Shown here in pieces: positions 15,284 through 22,608 of a stretch of 31,380 bases of DNA. Source of the stretch: CAZJGG01 sp964545475 (GTDB lineage: Bacteria; Bacillota; Clostridia; Lachnospirales; JAISER01). Below the pieces are notes generated by a model. That model searched no databases, had not been told where the DNA came from, and saw only the letters and a program-made list of their open reading frames with translations. The position numbers and the translations under genes were made by a program. Position 1 is the first letter of the stretch, and each line of letters starts with the position of its first letter. The DNA lies in the NCBI GenBank assembly GCA_964545475.1, contig CAZJGG010000035.1, positions 1-31,380 on the forward strand, given 5' to 3'.

Positions 15284-15988
15284 ATGAATTTATTTTTTTA
15301 TGTTGAAGATGCAAAAGCCGGGCGAGAAATGTTTGAATTTTTAATAAAATCCACGCTAACGAATTATACTAGAGTAAGAAACATAACCCAGGTTGTAAAA
15401 AATAACTATGTTGTTGAAAGCGGTTTTGGTTACCCCAGTATGCTTGGAACAAATCATCAAAGCCCAGCAAAAAACAGGCTTGGAATTACTATCGATGAAA
15501 TAAATAAACATGGCAGTATTGATTATTTAGTAATGTGCCTAGATTCCGACGGAGACGCCGAACCAAAAATTGAGCTGATTAAAAAGCATATTATTAATTA
15601 TGAATCCCCCTTAAAAGCAAAGCTTGTAGTTTTTATTCAAAATGTTTGTGCAGAGACTTGGCTTTTAGGAATAGACACTTTGTTTCAGGCAAGGCATACT
15701 CAAAGTTTTTCGTCTTTTGCAAACCATTATAATGTTTTAAAGCATGACCCAGAAAAGATGGACAAGCCGTTTTTTTACAACAACACGATTGCCTGGTACC
15801 ATTTTGAATATTTGAGAGAAATGGCTAAAATGAGCAATATTGTAATAACAAAATCAAATTGCAAGGCACTTTTTACAAAATTTTATTTAGGCCGGCTTAT
15901 TCACAGAGTTGACCATACGTTTCATCTAGAATCTTTACGCTCTTTTCTATTTTTTTTGAGAAAAAGTAATACTATACAAAATTTGTAA
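15284..15988 (+). CDS. TOPRIM-like protein of the RloB/DUF4276/DUF4435 kind, second gene of the ATPase cassette
   Basis: A 234-residue protein that I could not assign firmly. It starts with a strand and acidic pair (NLFFYVEDAKAG, E8), has an acidic cluster YLVMCLDSDGD (D87, D89, D91), and later ETWLLG (E124, W126). An N-terminal Glu, then a D-x-D, then an E-x-W-L-L is the arrangement seen in TOPRIM-like partners of defence ATPases (RloB, DUF4276, AriB/DUF4435). A nuclease role is therefore inferred, not shown. GAGGAGG sits in the last codons of the ATPase gene and the gap is 2 bases, so both proteins are made together. The C-terminal third is helical and basic. An unrelated fold with chance acidic motifs remains possible. 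Confidence 0.65.
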   Translation: MNLFFYVEDAKAGREMFEFLIKSTLTNYTRVRNITQVVKNNYVVESGFGYPSMLGTNHQSPAKNRLGITIDEINKHGSIDYLVMCLDSDGDAEPKIELIKKHIINYESPLKAKLVVFIQNVCAETWLLGIDTLFQARHTQSFSSFANHYNVLKHDPEKMDKPFFYNNTIAWYHFEYLREMAKMSNIVITKSNCKALFTKFYLGRLIHRVDHTFHLESLRSFLFFLRKSNTIQNL

Positions 15989-16001
15989 AATATTATATAA
16001 T
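15973..16001 (+). promoter_or_regulatory. Weak candidate promoter for pfkA
   Basis: TATAAT (15996-16001) lies 27 bases before the pfkA ATG, but the -35 at 17-base spacing (TATACA, 15973-15978) matches only half of TTGACA. Transcription of pfkA may instead be partly read-through from the cassette. Confidence 0.35.
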
Positions 16002-16027
16002 TATAAAAAAATTTGGAGGGATATCAA

Positions 16028-17119
16028 ATGGCTAAAAAAAGAATTGCGGTTTTAACCGGCGGAGGAGATGCTCCTGGGCTTAATGCTGTATTATATTCAT
16101 TAACTAAAACTTGTATACAGTCTTTCGATTACGAGCTTTTAGGTTATCAATTCGGTTACAGGGGGCTATATAATAACGAGTATATCCCACTGGATTTAAA
16201 ATCTGTATCCGGCATTTTGCACAGAGGCGGTACTATTTTGTGCAGCTCTAATAAAGACAATTTATTTGACTACCAAATAACCGAAAACGGCGAATCACTT
16301 AAAAAAGACGTTTCCGACGTTGCTATAGCAAACCTTAAAAAAGAAGGCGTAGACGTTTTATGCGTTCTTGGCGGAGACGGCACTCTTACAAGTGCCAGAG
16401 ACTTTGCAAGAAAGGGCATTAACGTTATAGGCGTTCCAAAAACAATTGATAACGACTTAGCTTCTACTGAAGAAACATTCGGTTTTGATACTGCTGTTAA
16501 TATAGTTACAGAAAACTTGGGAAGACTTCACACAACAGCGGCTTCTCACCACCGTGTAATGGTTGTAGAAGTAATGGGGCGTTCTGCAGGATGGATAGCT
16601 CTGTATTCAGGCATTGCAGGCTCTGCAGACGTTATATTGATTCCTGAAATACCATTTAATTTTGACAAAGTTGTTCAAAAAATAAATGAAAGAGACGCAA
16701 ACGGCAAGTTATTTACTGTTATTGTTGTTTGCGAAGGCGCAATGGAAAAAGGCGGCAAAACAATTGTCGGCAAAATAGTTGAAGACAGCCCAGACCCTGT
16801 ACGTTTCGGCGGTATTGGCTCATATGTTGCACAAAGGCTTGAGCCGCTTGTGCCAAACCATGAAATAAGAAGCGTTGCTCTCGGTCATATTCAACGCGGC
16901 GGAGAAACTTCAGCCCACGACCGTGTTCTTTCATGCCGTTATGGTGTTGCTGCGGCTCACCTCATCCATGAAGAGAAATACGGTAACATGGTATGCCTTA
17001 AAAAAGGTAAAATGGAATACGAAAGCCTTGAAAAAGTTATAGGTACAACAAAAACCGTTAAACCTCATGGAGAAATGGTTAATGTTGCCAGAAGCTTAGG
17101 TATTTCCTTCGGCGACTAA
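16028..17119 (+). CDS. pfkA: 6-phosphofructokinase (ATP-type, group III-like residues)
   Basis: Phosphofructokinase phosphorylates fructose 6-phosphate at the committed step of glycolysis. At 363 residues it carries GGGDAPGLNA (11-20), GGDGT (115-119), the catalytic TIDND (139-143), and EVMGRSAGWIAL (about 181-192). G118, in the position equal to E. coli Gly104, predicts ATP use; pyrophosphate enzymes have Asp there. The position equal to Gly124 is lysine (PKTIDND, K138), so the pair Gly/Lys matches the group III enzymes described from actinomycetes, not the classic Gly/Gly enzymes. The start is ATG after GGAGGG, not the earlier in-frame ATG at 16013, which lies inside that site. It completes glycolytic partners with pyk. 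Confidence 0.95.
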   Translation: MAKKRIAVLTGGGDAPGLNAVLYSLTKTCIQSFDYELLGYQFGYRGLYNNEYIPLDLKSVSGILHRGGTILCSSNKDNLFDYQITENGESLKKDVSDVAIANLKKEGVDVLCVLGGDGTLTSARDFARKGINVIGVPKTIDNDLASTEETFGFDTAVNIVTENLGRLHTTAASHHRVMVVEVMGRSAGWIALYSGIAGSADVILIPEIPFNFDKVVQKINERDANGKLFTVIVVCEGAMEKGGKTIVGKIVEDSPDPVRFGGIGSYVAQRLEPLVPNHEIRSVALGHIQRGGETSAHDRVLSCRYGVAAAHLIHEEKYGNMVCLKKGKMEYESLEKVIGTTKTVKPHGEMVNVARSLGISFGD

Positions 17120-17232
17120 GAGTTTATTCCTATTAATTATCTGAATTATCTTAATTTTGCCCCAGTGTAAAATAAAATAGTTGCTTTATATAAATATATG
17201 TGATAATATAAAAATAATTAAAATACAGCCAA

Positions 17233-17327
17233 ATTATTAAGTGTAAGGGAAGATGGGTGAAAATCCCACACAGTCCCGCTACTGTAATTGCTTTTATAGC
17301 ATGAGTCAGAATACCTGCCTTAATAAT
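17233..17327 (+). promoter_or_regulatory. Cobalamin (B12) riboswitch aptamer
   Basis: The conserved cobalamin aptamer boxes are all readable: AAGGGAAGATGGGTGAAAATCCC, in two parts, then CAGTCCCGCTACTGT, then GAGTCAGAATACCTGCC. The closing P1 helix is ATTATTAAG (17233-17241) with CTTAATAAT (17319-17327). The peripheral arm is short, giving a compact aptamer of about 95 bases. A hairpin resembling the P13 element (ATTCTG/CAGAAT, about 17337-17354) follows, then a terminator. Confidence 0.93.
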
Positions 17328-17375
17328 AATAACCAATTCTGCGTGGACACAGAATGCGTTTGTTTATAATTATAC

Positions 17376-17409
17376 GCTTCTTAACGCTTTATTGGTTAAG
17401 AAGCTTTTT
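17376..17409 (+). terminator. Riboswitch-controlled terminator before cblT
   Basis: GCTTCTTAAC (17376-17385) and GTTAAGAAGC (17395-17404) form a perfect 10-bp stem with a 9-base loop, followed by five T. It lies between the aptamer and the cblT ribosome binding site, so cobalamin binding should cause premature termination. A GCGTT upstream (about 17356-17360) could pair with AACGC in the terminator arm as an antiterminator. Confidence 0.88.
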
Positions 17410-17436
17410 GTTGTTTTAAAACAAAGGAGGATTTTT

Positions 17437-17955
17437 ATGAATGGAACTAAGAAAATAGTTATTTGCGGTTTACTTATTGCATTATCGTTTATTGGGGCAA
17501 ACATTAAAATTTTTGGAACAATTGCGTTTGATTCTCTCCCTGCCTTTTTAGGTACTTTGGTTTTAGGCTTTTATGGTGGCGGAGTTATAGGTTTTCTTGG
17601 TCATATGTTAACAGCATTAACTTCCGGATTTCCTTTTGGAATTGTTGTACATCTTATTATTGCCGCTGGAATGGCTATAACAATGGGTGTATTTTATTTT
17701 TCAAATTCTTTTATGGAAAAGTGCGGGGTTAATTGGATAATAAGAGGTGCTGTTTCCTCATTAGCCGCATCAATAGTAAACGGGCCTGTGATTTTATTTG
17801 TGCTCACTCCTATTCTGACATGGCCCGTTTGTGCGGCATTATTTGTACCGCTGTTTACTGTAGCAATGGCAAACAGCTTGTTAGGTTACTTAATTCATCA
17901 AGCCTTAATTAAAGCTCATATATTAAACAGAAAAGGTGCTGTACATGAAAGTTGA
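17437..17955 (+). CDS. cblT: ECF transporter S component, alpha-ribazole transporter
   Basis: A 172-residue membrane protein with five to six segments and the features of an energy-coupling factor substrate-binding (S) component: IALSFIGANIKIFGTIAFDSLPAFLG, in two parts, and GGGVIGFLGHMLTALTSGFPFG. The location behind a B12 riboswitch and directly before an alpha-ribazole kinase gene identifies the substrate as alpha-ribazole, the lower-ligand nucleoside of cobalamin, as known for CblT in Listeria and Geobacillus. The shared energising module (EcfA, EcfA', EcfT) is not in this window. The start is ATG 17437 after AAAGGAGG; an upstream in-frame ATG at 17392 falls inside the terminator and is rejected. 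It overlaps cblS by 11 bases. Confidence 0.85.
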   Translation: MNGTKKIVICGLLIALSFIGANIKIFGTIAFDSLPAFLGTLVLGFYGGGVIGFLGHMLTALTSGFPFGIVVHLIIAAGMAITMGVFYFSNSFMEKCGVNWIIRGAVSSLAASIVNGPVILFVLTPILTWPVCAALFVPLFTVAMANSLLGYLIHQALIKAHILNRKGAVHES

Positions 17956-18667
17956 TAAAAGAAGGGATTTAAGCATTTTAGAAATTGGCAACGGCAACAG
18001 CCTTGTAATTGCTTGCGACAGTTGCGGCGGTATTGGTCTTAAAAAATATGACGTGTTAAAATGCGAACCTTTTTATGTAGGTGCGTTTACATCCAGGGTT
18101 GCTTTAATGGAAGTTTTAGCAAGCGGAGCAAGCATTGTTTCTGTTGTTAATAACATTTGCTGTGAAATGAACGACACAGGCAAAGAAATAATTAGAGGCA
18201 TAAAACATGAGCTTTCAATGATTAATGCCGATCAAACCTTTTTAACCGGCTCAACCGAAGAAAATTTTAAAACGGATATGACTGCCCTTGGAGTTACAGT
18301 AGTTGGCATAGCCAAATCTTCTGAACTTAGGTTTCACAAAGCTCAAAGCGGAGACTACATAACACTTATAGGAAGCCCTAAAGTTGGTCATGAAATTAAT
18401 TTAACTTATGATTCCGATTTAGCAACCTATAACGATATTAAAAGTCTTTTGACAGAAAAATATGTTTTAGAAATTGTTCCAGTGGGTTCAAAAGGCATCT
18501 TTTACGAATGCAGCGAAATCGCTAAATATAATAAAATGGAGCTTAAAATTATAAACACTGAAATAGATTTATATAAGTCTGCCGGGCCTGCAACTTGTGT
18601 TTTAGCACTTATTTCAAAAGATAACCCAACTCTAGATAGATATAATTTAATTGCAAAATTAATTTAA
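17945..18667 (+). CDS. cblS: Alpha-ribazole kinase (AIR synthase-related)
   Basis: A 240-residue PurM/AIR-synthase-like protein. It shows VIACDSCGGIG (about 24-34), VGAFTSRVALMEVLASGAS, then FLTGSTEENF and TALGVTVVG, the nucleotide-binding pattern of this superfamily. CblS phosphorylates alpha-ribazole to alpha-ribazole phosphate, giving cells a bypass around CobT for assembling the nucleotide loop of cobalamin. The pairing with an S-component transporter under B12 riboswitch control is the same arrangement described for cblT-cblS. The ATG at 17945 is preceded by AAAAGGTG within the cblT end, so the two are translationally coupled. A terminator follows at once. Confidence 0.85.
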   Translation: MKVDKRRDLSILEIGNGNSLVIACDSCGGIGLKKYDVLKCEPFYVGAFTSRVALMEVLASGASIVSVVNNICCEMNDTGKEIIRGIKHELSMINADQTFLTGSTEENFKTDMTALGVTVVGIAKSSELRFHKAQSGDYITLIGSPKVGHEINLTYDSDLATYNDIKSLLTEKYVLEIVPVGSKGIFYECSEIAKYNKMELKIINTEIDLYKSAGPATCVLALISKDNPTLDRYNLIAKLI

Positions 18668-18692
18668 AACATGGTTTTCCGTGTTTTTTTTT
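18666..18692 (+). terminator. Terminator after cblS
   Basis: AAAACATGG pairs with CCGTGTTTT (one G-U pair) around loop TTTT, and the T run extends to nine bases. It overlaps the last base pairs of the cblS stop region. Confidence 0.8.
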
Positions 18693-18738
18693 GCAAACGG
18701 ATAATAATAATTATTTAAGTATCATTTACTTATACCAC

Positions 18739-18767
18739 TTGAAACTAGATTTTTTCTATGCTATACT
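18739..18767 (+). promoter_or_regulatory. Sigma-A promoter of the HD/HD-GYP gene
   Basis: TTGAAA (18739-18744), 17-base spacer, TATACT (18762-18767): five of six matches in each box. Transcription would start near 18774, 50 bases before the GTG start codon. Confidence 0.75.
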
Positions 18768-18824
18768 AAATTCATAATATTGTAAAAACTTTAAAAGTCG
18801 TACTTTAATAGACGGAGGTGCACT

Positions 18825-20093
18825 GTGAAGAGGATTTCTGCTGAAAACATTGCAAAAGTGTTTAGGCGTGCTTTAAATCTTATTGATTACCGACTTGTAG
18901 ACCACGGTGACAGAGTTGCTTATTTAGTTTTAAAAATGATTTTAAAAGAAGGAAATTACAGTAAAAATGAATTAGTAAAGATATGTTATCTGTGTATGAT
19001 GCACGATATTGGTGCACTAAAAACAGAAAAAGTCGATTCTTTAGCAGATGTTAATGCTTTAGTTTCTTTTGAATTAGAGGATACCTTCCCCCATTCGGTT
19101 TATGGAAGCATATTTTTGAAGTACTTCTCCCCTATTTCTGAATATGCAGATAATCTTATATATCATCATTTTCCATATAACAAGCTTATTCAGAGTGCCT
19201 GTAATAACAAACCTTTAGTATCAAAGCTTTTCTTGGCAGATCGTTCTGATATTTTTTATATAAAAAATATGTTGGAAATAAGCGAAGAGTTTTATAGTAA
19301 TTTAGAGCCTTCGTTATTTAACCCTAAAGACGTTGAATTACTAATTTCTTGTGAAAAGGAAAGCGGAATCTTTGAAAAATTAGATTCTGGAGAATATTTG
19401 CAGGAACTTTATGAATTTTTTAATTCCGTTATTTTAACAGACGATGAGCTTTTATCGTTTTTACAAACGTTAATATACACAATTGATTTTAGAAGCGAAT
19501 TTACAGTCATGCACACAATAACTACCATTGGTTTAAGTTTAGAGCTTGGTAAGCAATTAGGTGTATCCGAAAGTGATTTGACTAAAATACATTATGGTTC
19601 TTTGCTCCATGATATTGGTAAAATTTCTACTTCTATAATGGTTTTGGAAAAAAGTTCAAGGCTTAATGATTTTGAATATAAAATGATTAAAGACCACGTT
19701 GTTGTAACTGAACACATTTTAAAAGATATTGTAGACGATGAAATTGTTAAAATTGCTGCTAGACACCATGAAAAACTAGACGGCAGTGGGTATCCCCGTG
19801 GTCTTCTTGGAACTGATCTTAACTTAAATGAAAGAATTGTTGCCGTTGCAGACATTTTTAGTGCTTTGGTAGGTAAAAGAAGTTATAAGGATTCCTTTCC
19901 TGAAGAGAAGATAAAATCTATTATAAAGGAAATGGCTGAAGAAAACAAAATCTGTAAAGATGTTGCCAATGTGGTAATTGAAAAATATAACGAAATAATT
20001 GATAACGTCTTAGAAAGCTGTAAAAATACGCTGGAACAATATAACAACATGCATGATCAATTTGAAACAATTGTTAAAACAAATAAAATATAG
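18825..20093 (+). CDS. Tandem HD/HD-GYP domain protein, likely cyclic-di-GMP phosphodiesterase
   Basis: A 422-residue cytoplasmic protein with two HD domains. The C-terminal one is a full HD-GYP domain: H230, HDIGK (262-266), H291, HHEKLDGSGYP (314-324) and VADIFSAL (D343). This set is typical of phosphodiesterases that degrade cyclic di-GMP. The N-terminal HD domain (about 20-150) is more divergent but keeps its metal ligands H27, H60-D61, H90, H114-H115 and D139, and lacks a GYP motif. No membrane segment or sensor domain is visible, so input probably comes through partners or the first HD domain. The start is GTG after GGAGGTG. It is followed 32 bases later by rubrerythrin. Confidence 0.88.
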   Translation: MKRISAENIAKVFRRALNLIDYRLVDHGDRVAYLVLKMILKEGNYSKNELVKICYLCMMHDIGALKTEKVDSLADVNALVSFELEDTFPHSVYGSIFLKYFSPISEYADNLIYHHFPYNKLIQSACNNKPLVSKLFLADRSDIFYIKNMLEISEEFYSNLEPSLFNPKDVELLISCEKESGIFEKLDSGEYLQELYEFFNSVILTDDELLSFLQTLIYTIDFRSEFTVMHTITTIGLSLELGKQLGVSESDLTKIHYGSLLHDIGKISTSIMVLEKSSRLNDFEYKMIKDHVVVTEHILKDIVDDEIVKIAARHHEKLDGSGYPRGLLGTDLNLNERIVAVADIFSALVGKRSYKDSFPEEKIKSIIKEMAEENKICKDVANVVIEKYNEIIDNVLESCKNTLEQYNNMHDQFETIVKTNKI

Positions 20094-20125
20094 AGAACAA
20101 ATGAATTTTAACAAAGGTAGGTATT

Positions 20126-20659
20126 ATGAATATTAAAGGCACAAAATCTGAAAAAAATGTTATAGCTGCGTTTGCTGGCGAATCTCAAGCACGGAATAAA
20201 TACGCATATTTTGCAATGCAGGCTAAAAAAGAAGGTAATAATGAAGCAGCCGAGCTTTTTGAAAAAATGGCGGAAAACGAAAAAGAACATGCTAAAATAT
20301 GGTTTAAAATATTATATGATAATATTGAAGATACGATTAAGAACCTTCAAGCTTCTGCAAACGCTGAAAATGAAGAGTGGCGCATTATGTACCCAGAGTT
20401 TGCAAAGCAAGCTCGTGAAGATGGCTTTGAGGCGCTTGCGGCAAAATTTGAAAGAATTGCAGCAATTGAAAATGACCATGAAAGGCGATTTCTTGAGCTG
20501 CTTTTAAAACAGACTTCAAATGAAAATCAAGTAAGAGAAAGTAATGTATCAAATAAATTTTATCGTTGCATTGTATGCGGAAACTTGGAGGAATATAAGC
20601 TCGACGTTTGCCCAGTTTGCGAGGCAATTAATTCATTTGAATTAATTAAAAAGAATTAA
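20126..20659 (+). CDS. rbr: Rubrerythrin
   Basis: A 177-residue non-haem iron peroxidase that reduces hydrogen peroxide using rubredoxin electrons in anaerobes. The ferritin-like domain carries the diiron ligands in AGESQARNKY, MAENEKEHAKIW and AAIENDHERRF. A C-terminal rubredoxin-type iron site is present as CIVCG (about 151-155) and CPVC (about 165-168) separated by a short loop, as is normal for rubrerythrins. Both iron sites look intact. The start is ATG after AAAGGTAGG. It is 16 bases upstream of bacteriohemerythrin, so the two are probably one transcript, possibly together with the HD-GYP gene. The rubredoxin at 7230-7388 is a plausible electron donor. Confidence 0.95.
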   Translation: MNIKGTKSEKNVIAAFAGESQARNKYAYFAMQAKKEGNNEAAELFEKMAENEKEHAKIWFKILYDNIEDTIKNLQASANAENEEWRIMYPEFAKQAREDGFEALAAKFERIAAIENDHERRFLELLLKQTSNENQVRESNVSNKFYRCIVCGNLEEYKLDVCPVCEAINSFELIKKN

Positions 20660-20675
20660 TAAGGAGTGGTTTAAT

Positions 20676-21074
20676 ATGTACTTTTGGACAGCTGACCTTG
20701 AGACTGGAAATTCAGCTATAGACAATCAGCATAAAGAGCTTATACAAACTTTAAACAATTTGATTACAGCCTGTATTAAGCTAAAGGGTTCACAGGAAAT
20801 CGAAAACACAATCAACTTTTTGTATGACTACACAATTAAACATTTTAATATGGAAGAAAGTTTACAGATTCAATCCAATTATCCAAATTACTTAAATCAT
20901 AAAACTATACATAATAAGTTTAAAAATGAGTTTAAGAAAATTATTGCAGAATATAAAGCAAATCCAGATGATATTCAGCACGTTAATTCAGTTTCAAGTA
21001 TGGTTGGAGATTGGCTTGTTAACCATATTAAAAAAGAAGACGTTGCTTTTGCAAAATACTACCAACAGATTTAA
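20676..21074 (+). CDS. Bacteriohemerythrin
   Basis: A 132-residue four-helix diiron protein that binds oxygen. The ligand pattern is complete: an early WTADLETGNSAIDNQHKEL (H in DNQH), HFNMEE (about 65-70), the histidines of NHKTIHNKF, and NHIKKEDVAF near the C terminus (His and Asp). As a stand-alone domain it probably buffers or delivers oxygen to detoxifying enzymes, or serves as an oxygen sensor with a partner. AAGGAG lies 9 bases before ATG. It ends the + strand group and is followed by a hairpin terminator shared with the convergent anti-sigma gene. Confidence 0.93.
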   Translation: MYFWTADLETGNSAIDNQHKELIQTLNNLITACIKLKGSQEIENTINFLYDYTIKHFNMEESLQIQSNYPNYLNHKTIHNKFKNEFKKIIAEYKANPDDIQHVNSVSSMVGDWLVNHIKKEDVAFAKYYQQI

Positions 21075-21087
21075 AACACAATAAAAT

Positions 21088-21121
21088 ATAAGAGGTCCCC
21101 GAAATTCGGACGACCTCTTAT
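21088..21121. terminator. Bidirectional terminator-like hairpin between convergent genes
   Basis: ATAAGAGGTC (21088-21097) and GACCTCTTAT (21112-21121) form a 10-bp perfect stem, with an inner CCGA/TCGG pair. Flanking A- and T-rich bases suit termination from both sides, although no long T run is present. Confidence 0.7.
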
Positions 21122-21149
21122 TCTCATATATAGATTGAAACAAAAGATG

Positions 21150-22028
21150 TCATTTAAGTGATTCTGCAATTTTTATAAGCTCATCGCTGCCAACGTCGTC
21201 ATTTCCAAAAAGCATATACATAACATCATCTATTTGTATATCAAGTATTTTTTCTGAAACAACAGCATCTTGACCTTTTATTTTTAAAATTTGCACATCT
21301 TCCTTTACGCTGCCTTCAAAAGCAGTATGTTCGTCCATAAAGCGGAGCATTGTTCTAATTTGGCTTGTGCCGTTTGAATAATATATGTTCATATATTTGT
21401 TTGCCTCTTCGTCGGCAAAAATCTCTTCCAGAGTTGTTCCGCCATAAAATTCTGCTTTTTCAAATTTATATCCTTCGGGTAAATAAGTTGGTGTCAAAAT
21501 GTCGCAAACAAAATAACCTTTTGCCTCTTCAAAATTTGTTAGAAATAGAGAGTTGCTTTTTTGAGAGGCTTCAACTGCTTCTTTAGTTTTTAATATAAAT
21601 TCACCGTTATCATAAATAGGTATAACTTCAACACCATCTTTGTTGAAAAACTGTCCGCCCTCAATTTTTTTCATTTCATTACCACTTGCATCAAACAGTA
21701 AACCTTGAAGCTCCTCAGGAACAGGGATAAATTCCCGGTTGTCCTCAAGTACATTATACTTTGCGTAATCCCCGATAGTAAATGTTCTTACTATGCGTAA
21801 AAGCTCTTGCCCATAAGCTCCCACAGTAATACAAACTACAGCAGCAGCTACAGCGATAATTGCAAGCGGTTTTTTTATTTTTTTATTCACGATAATCTCC
21901 CTTTCGTTTTCTAAATTATTAATATTATTTTTTAAATACTCCAAATTTTTTTCCATATTTTTGCTCTCTGGTGAGAAGTCAATGCTTCTGAACTTTTCAA
22001 TGAATTTTATGTCTTTATTATCCTTCAT
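21150..22028 (-). CDS. Membrane-anchored anti-sigma factor with DUF4367-like domain
   Basis: A 292-residue protein with a cytoplasmic N terminus of about 50 residues, one membrane segment (about 54-71, LAIIAVAAAVVCITVGAY) and a large extracytoplasmic part. The C-terminal half matches the DUF4367 pattern (LTPTYLPEGYKFEKA, YMNIYYSNG, VKIKGQDA-like LKIKGQDAVV, ELIKIAESL). It overlaps the preceding sigma factor gene by 11 bases and has GAGGG in its end, so it is co-translated with it. The context makes it the cognate anti-sigma factor that holds the sigma factor at the membrane until an envelope signal arrives. No zinc-binding HxxxCxxC anti-sigma motif is visible, so binding differs from the ZAS type. 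The signal is unknown. Confidence 0.82.
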   Translation of the reverse strand: MKDNKDIKFIEKFRSIDFSPESKNMEKNLEYLKNNINNLENEREIIVNKKIKKPLAIIAVAAAVVCITVGAYGQELLRIVRTFTIGDYAKYNVLEDNREFIPVPEELQGLLFDASGNEMKKIEGGQFFNKDGVEVIPIYDNGEFILKTKEAVEASQKSNSLFLTNFEEAKGYFVCDILTPTYLPEGYKFEKAEFYGGTTLEEIFADEEANKYMNIYYSNGTSQIRTMLRFMDEHTAFEGSVKEDVQILKIKGQDAVVSEKILDIQIDDVMYMLFGNDDVGSDELIKIAESLK

Positions 22029-22536
22029 AATAATTGCCCTCCTTTTCTAATATCGTCTTCAGTCTTTTAATAGACCTGTGTACGATAACACCAACATTTG
22101 ATTCACTGATTGCCAGAAGCTTAGCAATTTCAATAATTTTTAAATCTGTTGCGAATTTCATAGATAAAATCTGTCTTTCGTTGTCTTTAAGCTTTGACAT
22201 AGCTTTAATTAACGCCTTATTGTCTTCGTTAAAAACCGCAAACTCTTCCGGCTGCCTGTTATTAGAAACAAGTCCAAATACTTCGTCAATAGGTACAAAT
22301 AACCTATATTTCTTTTTACGCAAATAATCCGTTACAGTATTTTTAGCAATACCTATAAGCCACGCTTCCATTGGGGCACCCTCCGGCTTAAAAGTGTTAA
22401 ATCTACGAATTACATTTTCAAAAACATTACTTGCAAGCTCTTCTGTATCGTGATGGTTATTAATTCGGAAGCTTATATAGTTATAAACATTCTTATAATA
22501 TTTTCTGTAAATTTCTTCAAACATCTTGCAATCCAT
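22018..22536 (-). CDS. ECF-type RNA polymerase sigma factor
   Basis: A 172-residue sigma-70 of the extracytoplasmic function group. Region 2 is seen in FEEIYRKYYKNVYNYISFRI, in two parts, then TEELASNVFENVIRRF and AWLIGIAKNTVTDYLRKKK (about 58-76). Region 4 follows (about 112-165, LKDNERQILSMKFATDLKIIEIAKLLAISESNVGVIVHR, helix-turn-helix). Regions 1 and 3 are absent, as usual for ECF factors. It forms an overlapping pair with the anti-sigma gene. Its start is ATG after GGAGG. Upstream lie an ECF-like promoter, a tandem 12-base repeat and a possible 8-codon leader, so autoregulation is likely. Confidence 0.93.
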   Translation of the reverse strand: MDCKMFEEIYRKYYKNVYNYISFRINNHHDTEELASNVFENVIRRFNTFKPEGAPMEAWLIGIAKNTVTDYLRKKKYRLFVPIDEVFGLVSNNRQPEEFAVFNEDNKALIKAMSKLKDNERQILSMKFATDLKIIEIAKLLAISESNVGVIVHRSIKRLKTILEKEGNYYEG

Positions 22537-22569
22537 AACTGCTTCCTCCGTTGTGTTGTTTATGTTTTG

Positions 22570-22596
22570 TTAAATTGCTATTATATAAACGTTCAT
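22570..22596 (-). CDS. Candidate 8-residue leader peptide upstream of the sigma gene
   Basis: ATG-AAC-GTT-TAT-ATA-ATA-GCA-ATT-TAA encodes MNVYIIAI. A near-perfect GGGAGGATACA ribosome binding site stands directly before it, better than that of the sigma gene itself. The reading frame ends 33 bases before the sigma start. It may be a regulatory minigene or a chance start; there is no protein-level evidence. Confidence 0.35.
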   Translation of the reverse strand: MNVYIIAI

Positions 22597-22608
22597 TGTA
22601 TCCTCCCT

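Noticed and set aside
16013..16027. Five-codon extension of pfkA from an earlier ATG
   Set aside because: This ATG is part of the TTTGGAGGG ribosome binding site region used by the ATG at 16028.
17392..17436. Upstream in-frame ATG that would extend CblT by 15 residues
   Set aside because: It lies within the riboswitch terminator and lacks a ribosome binding site, whereas the ATG at 17437 has AAAGGAGG.
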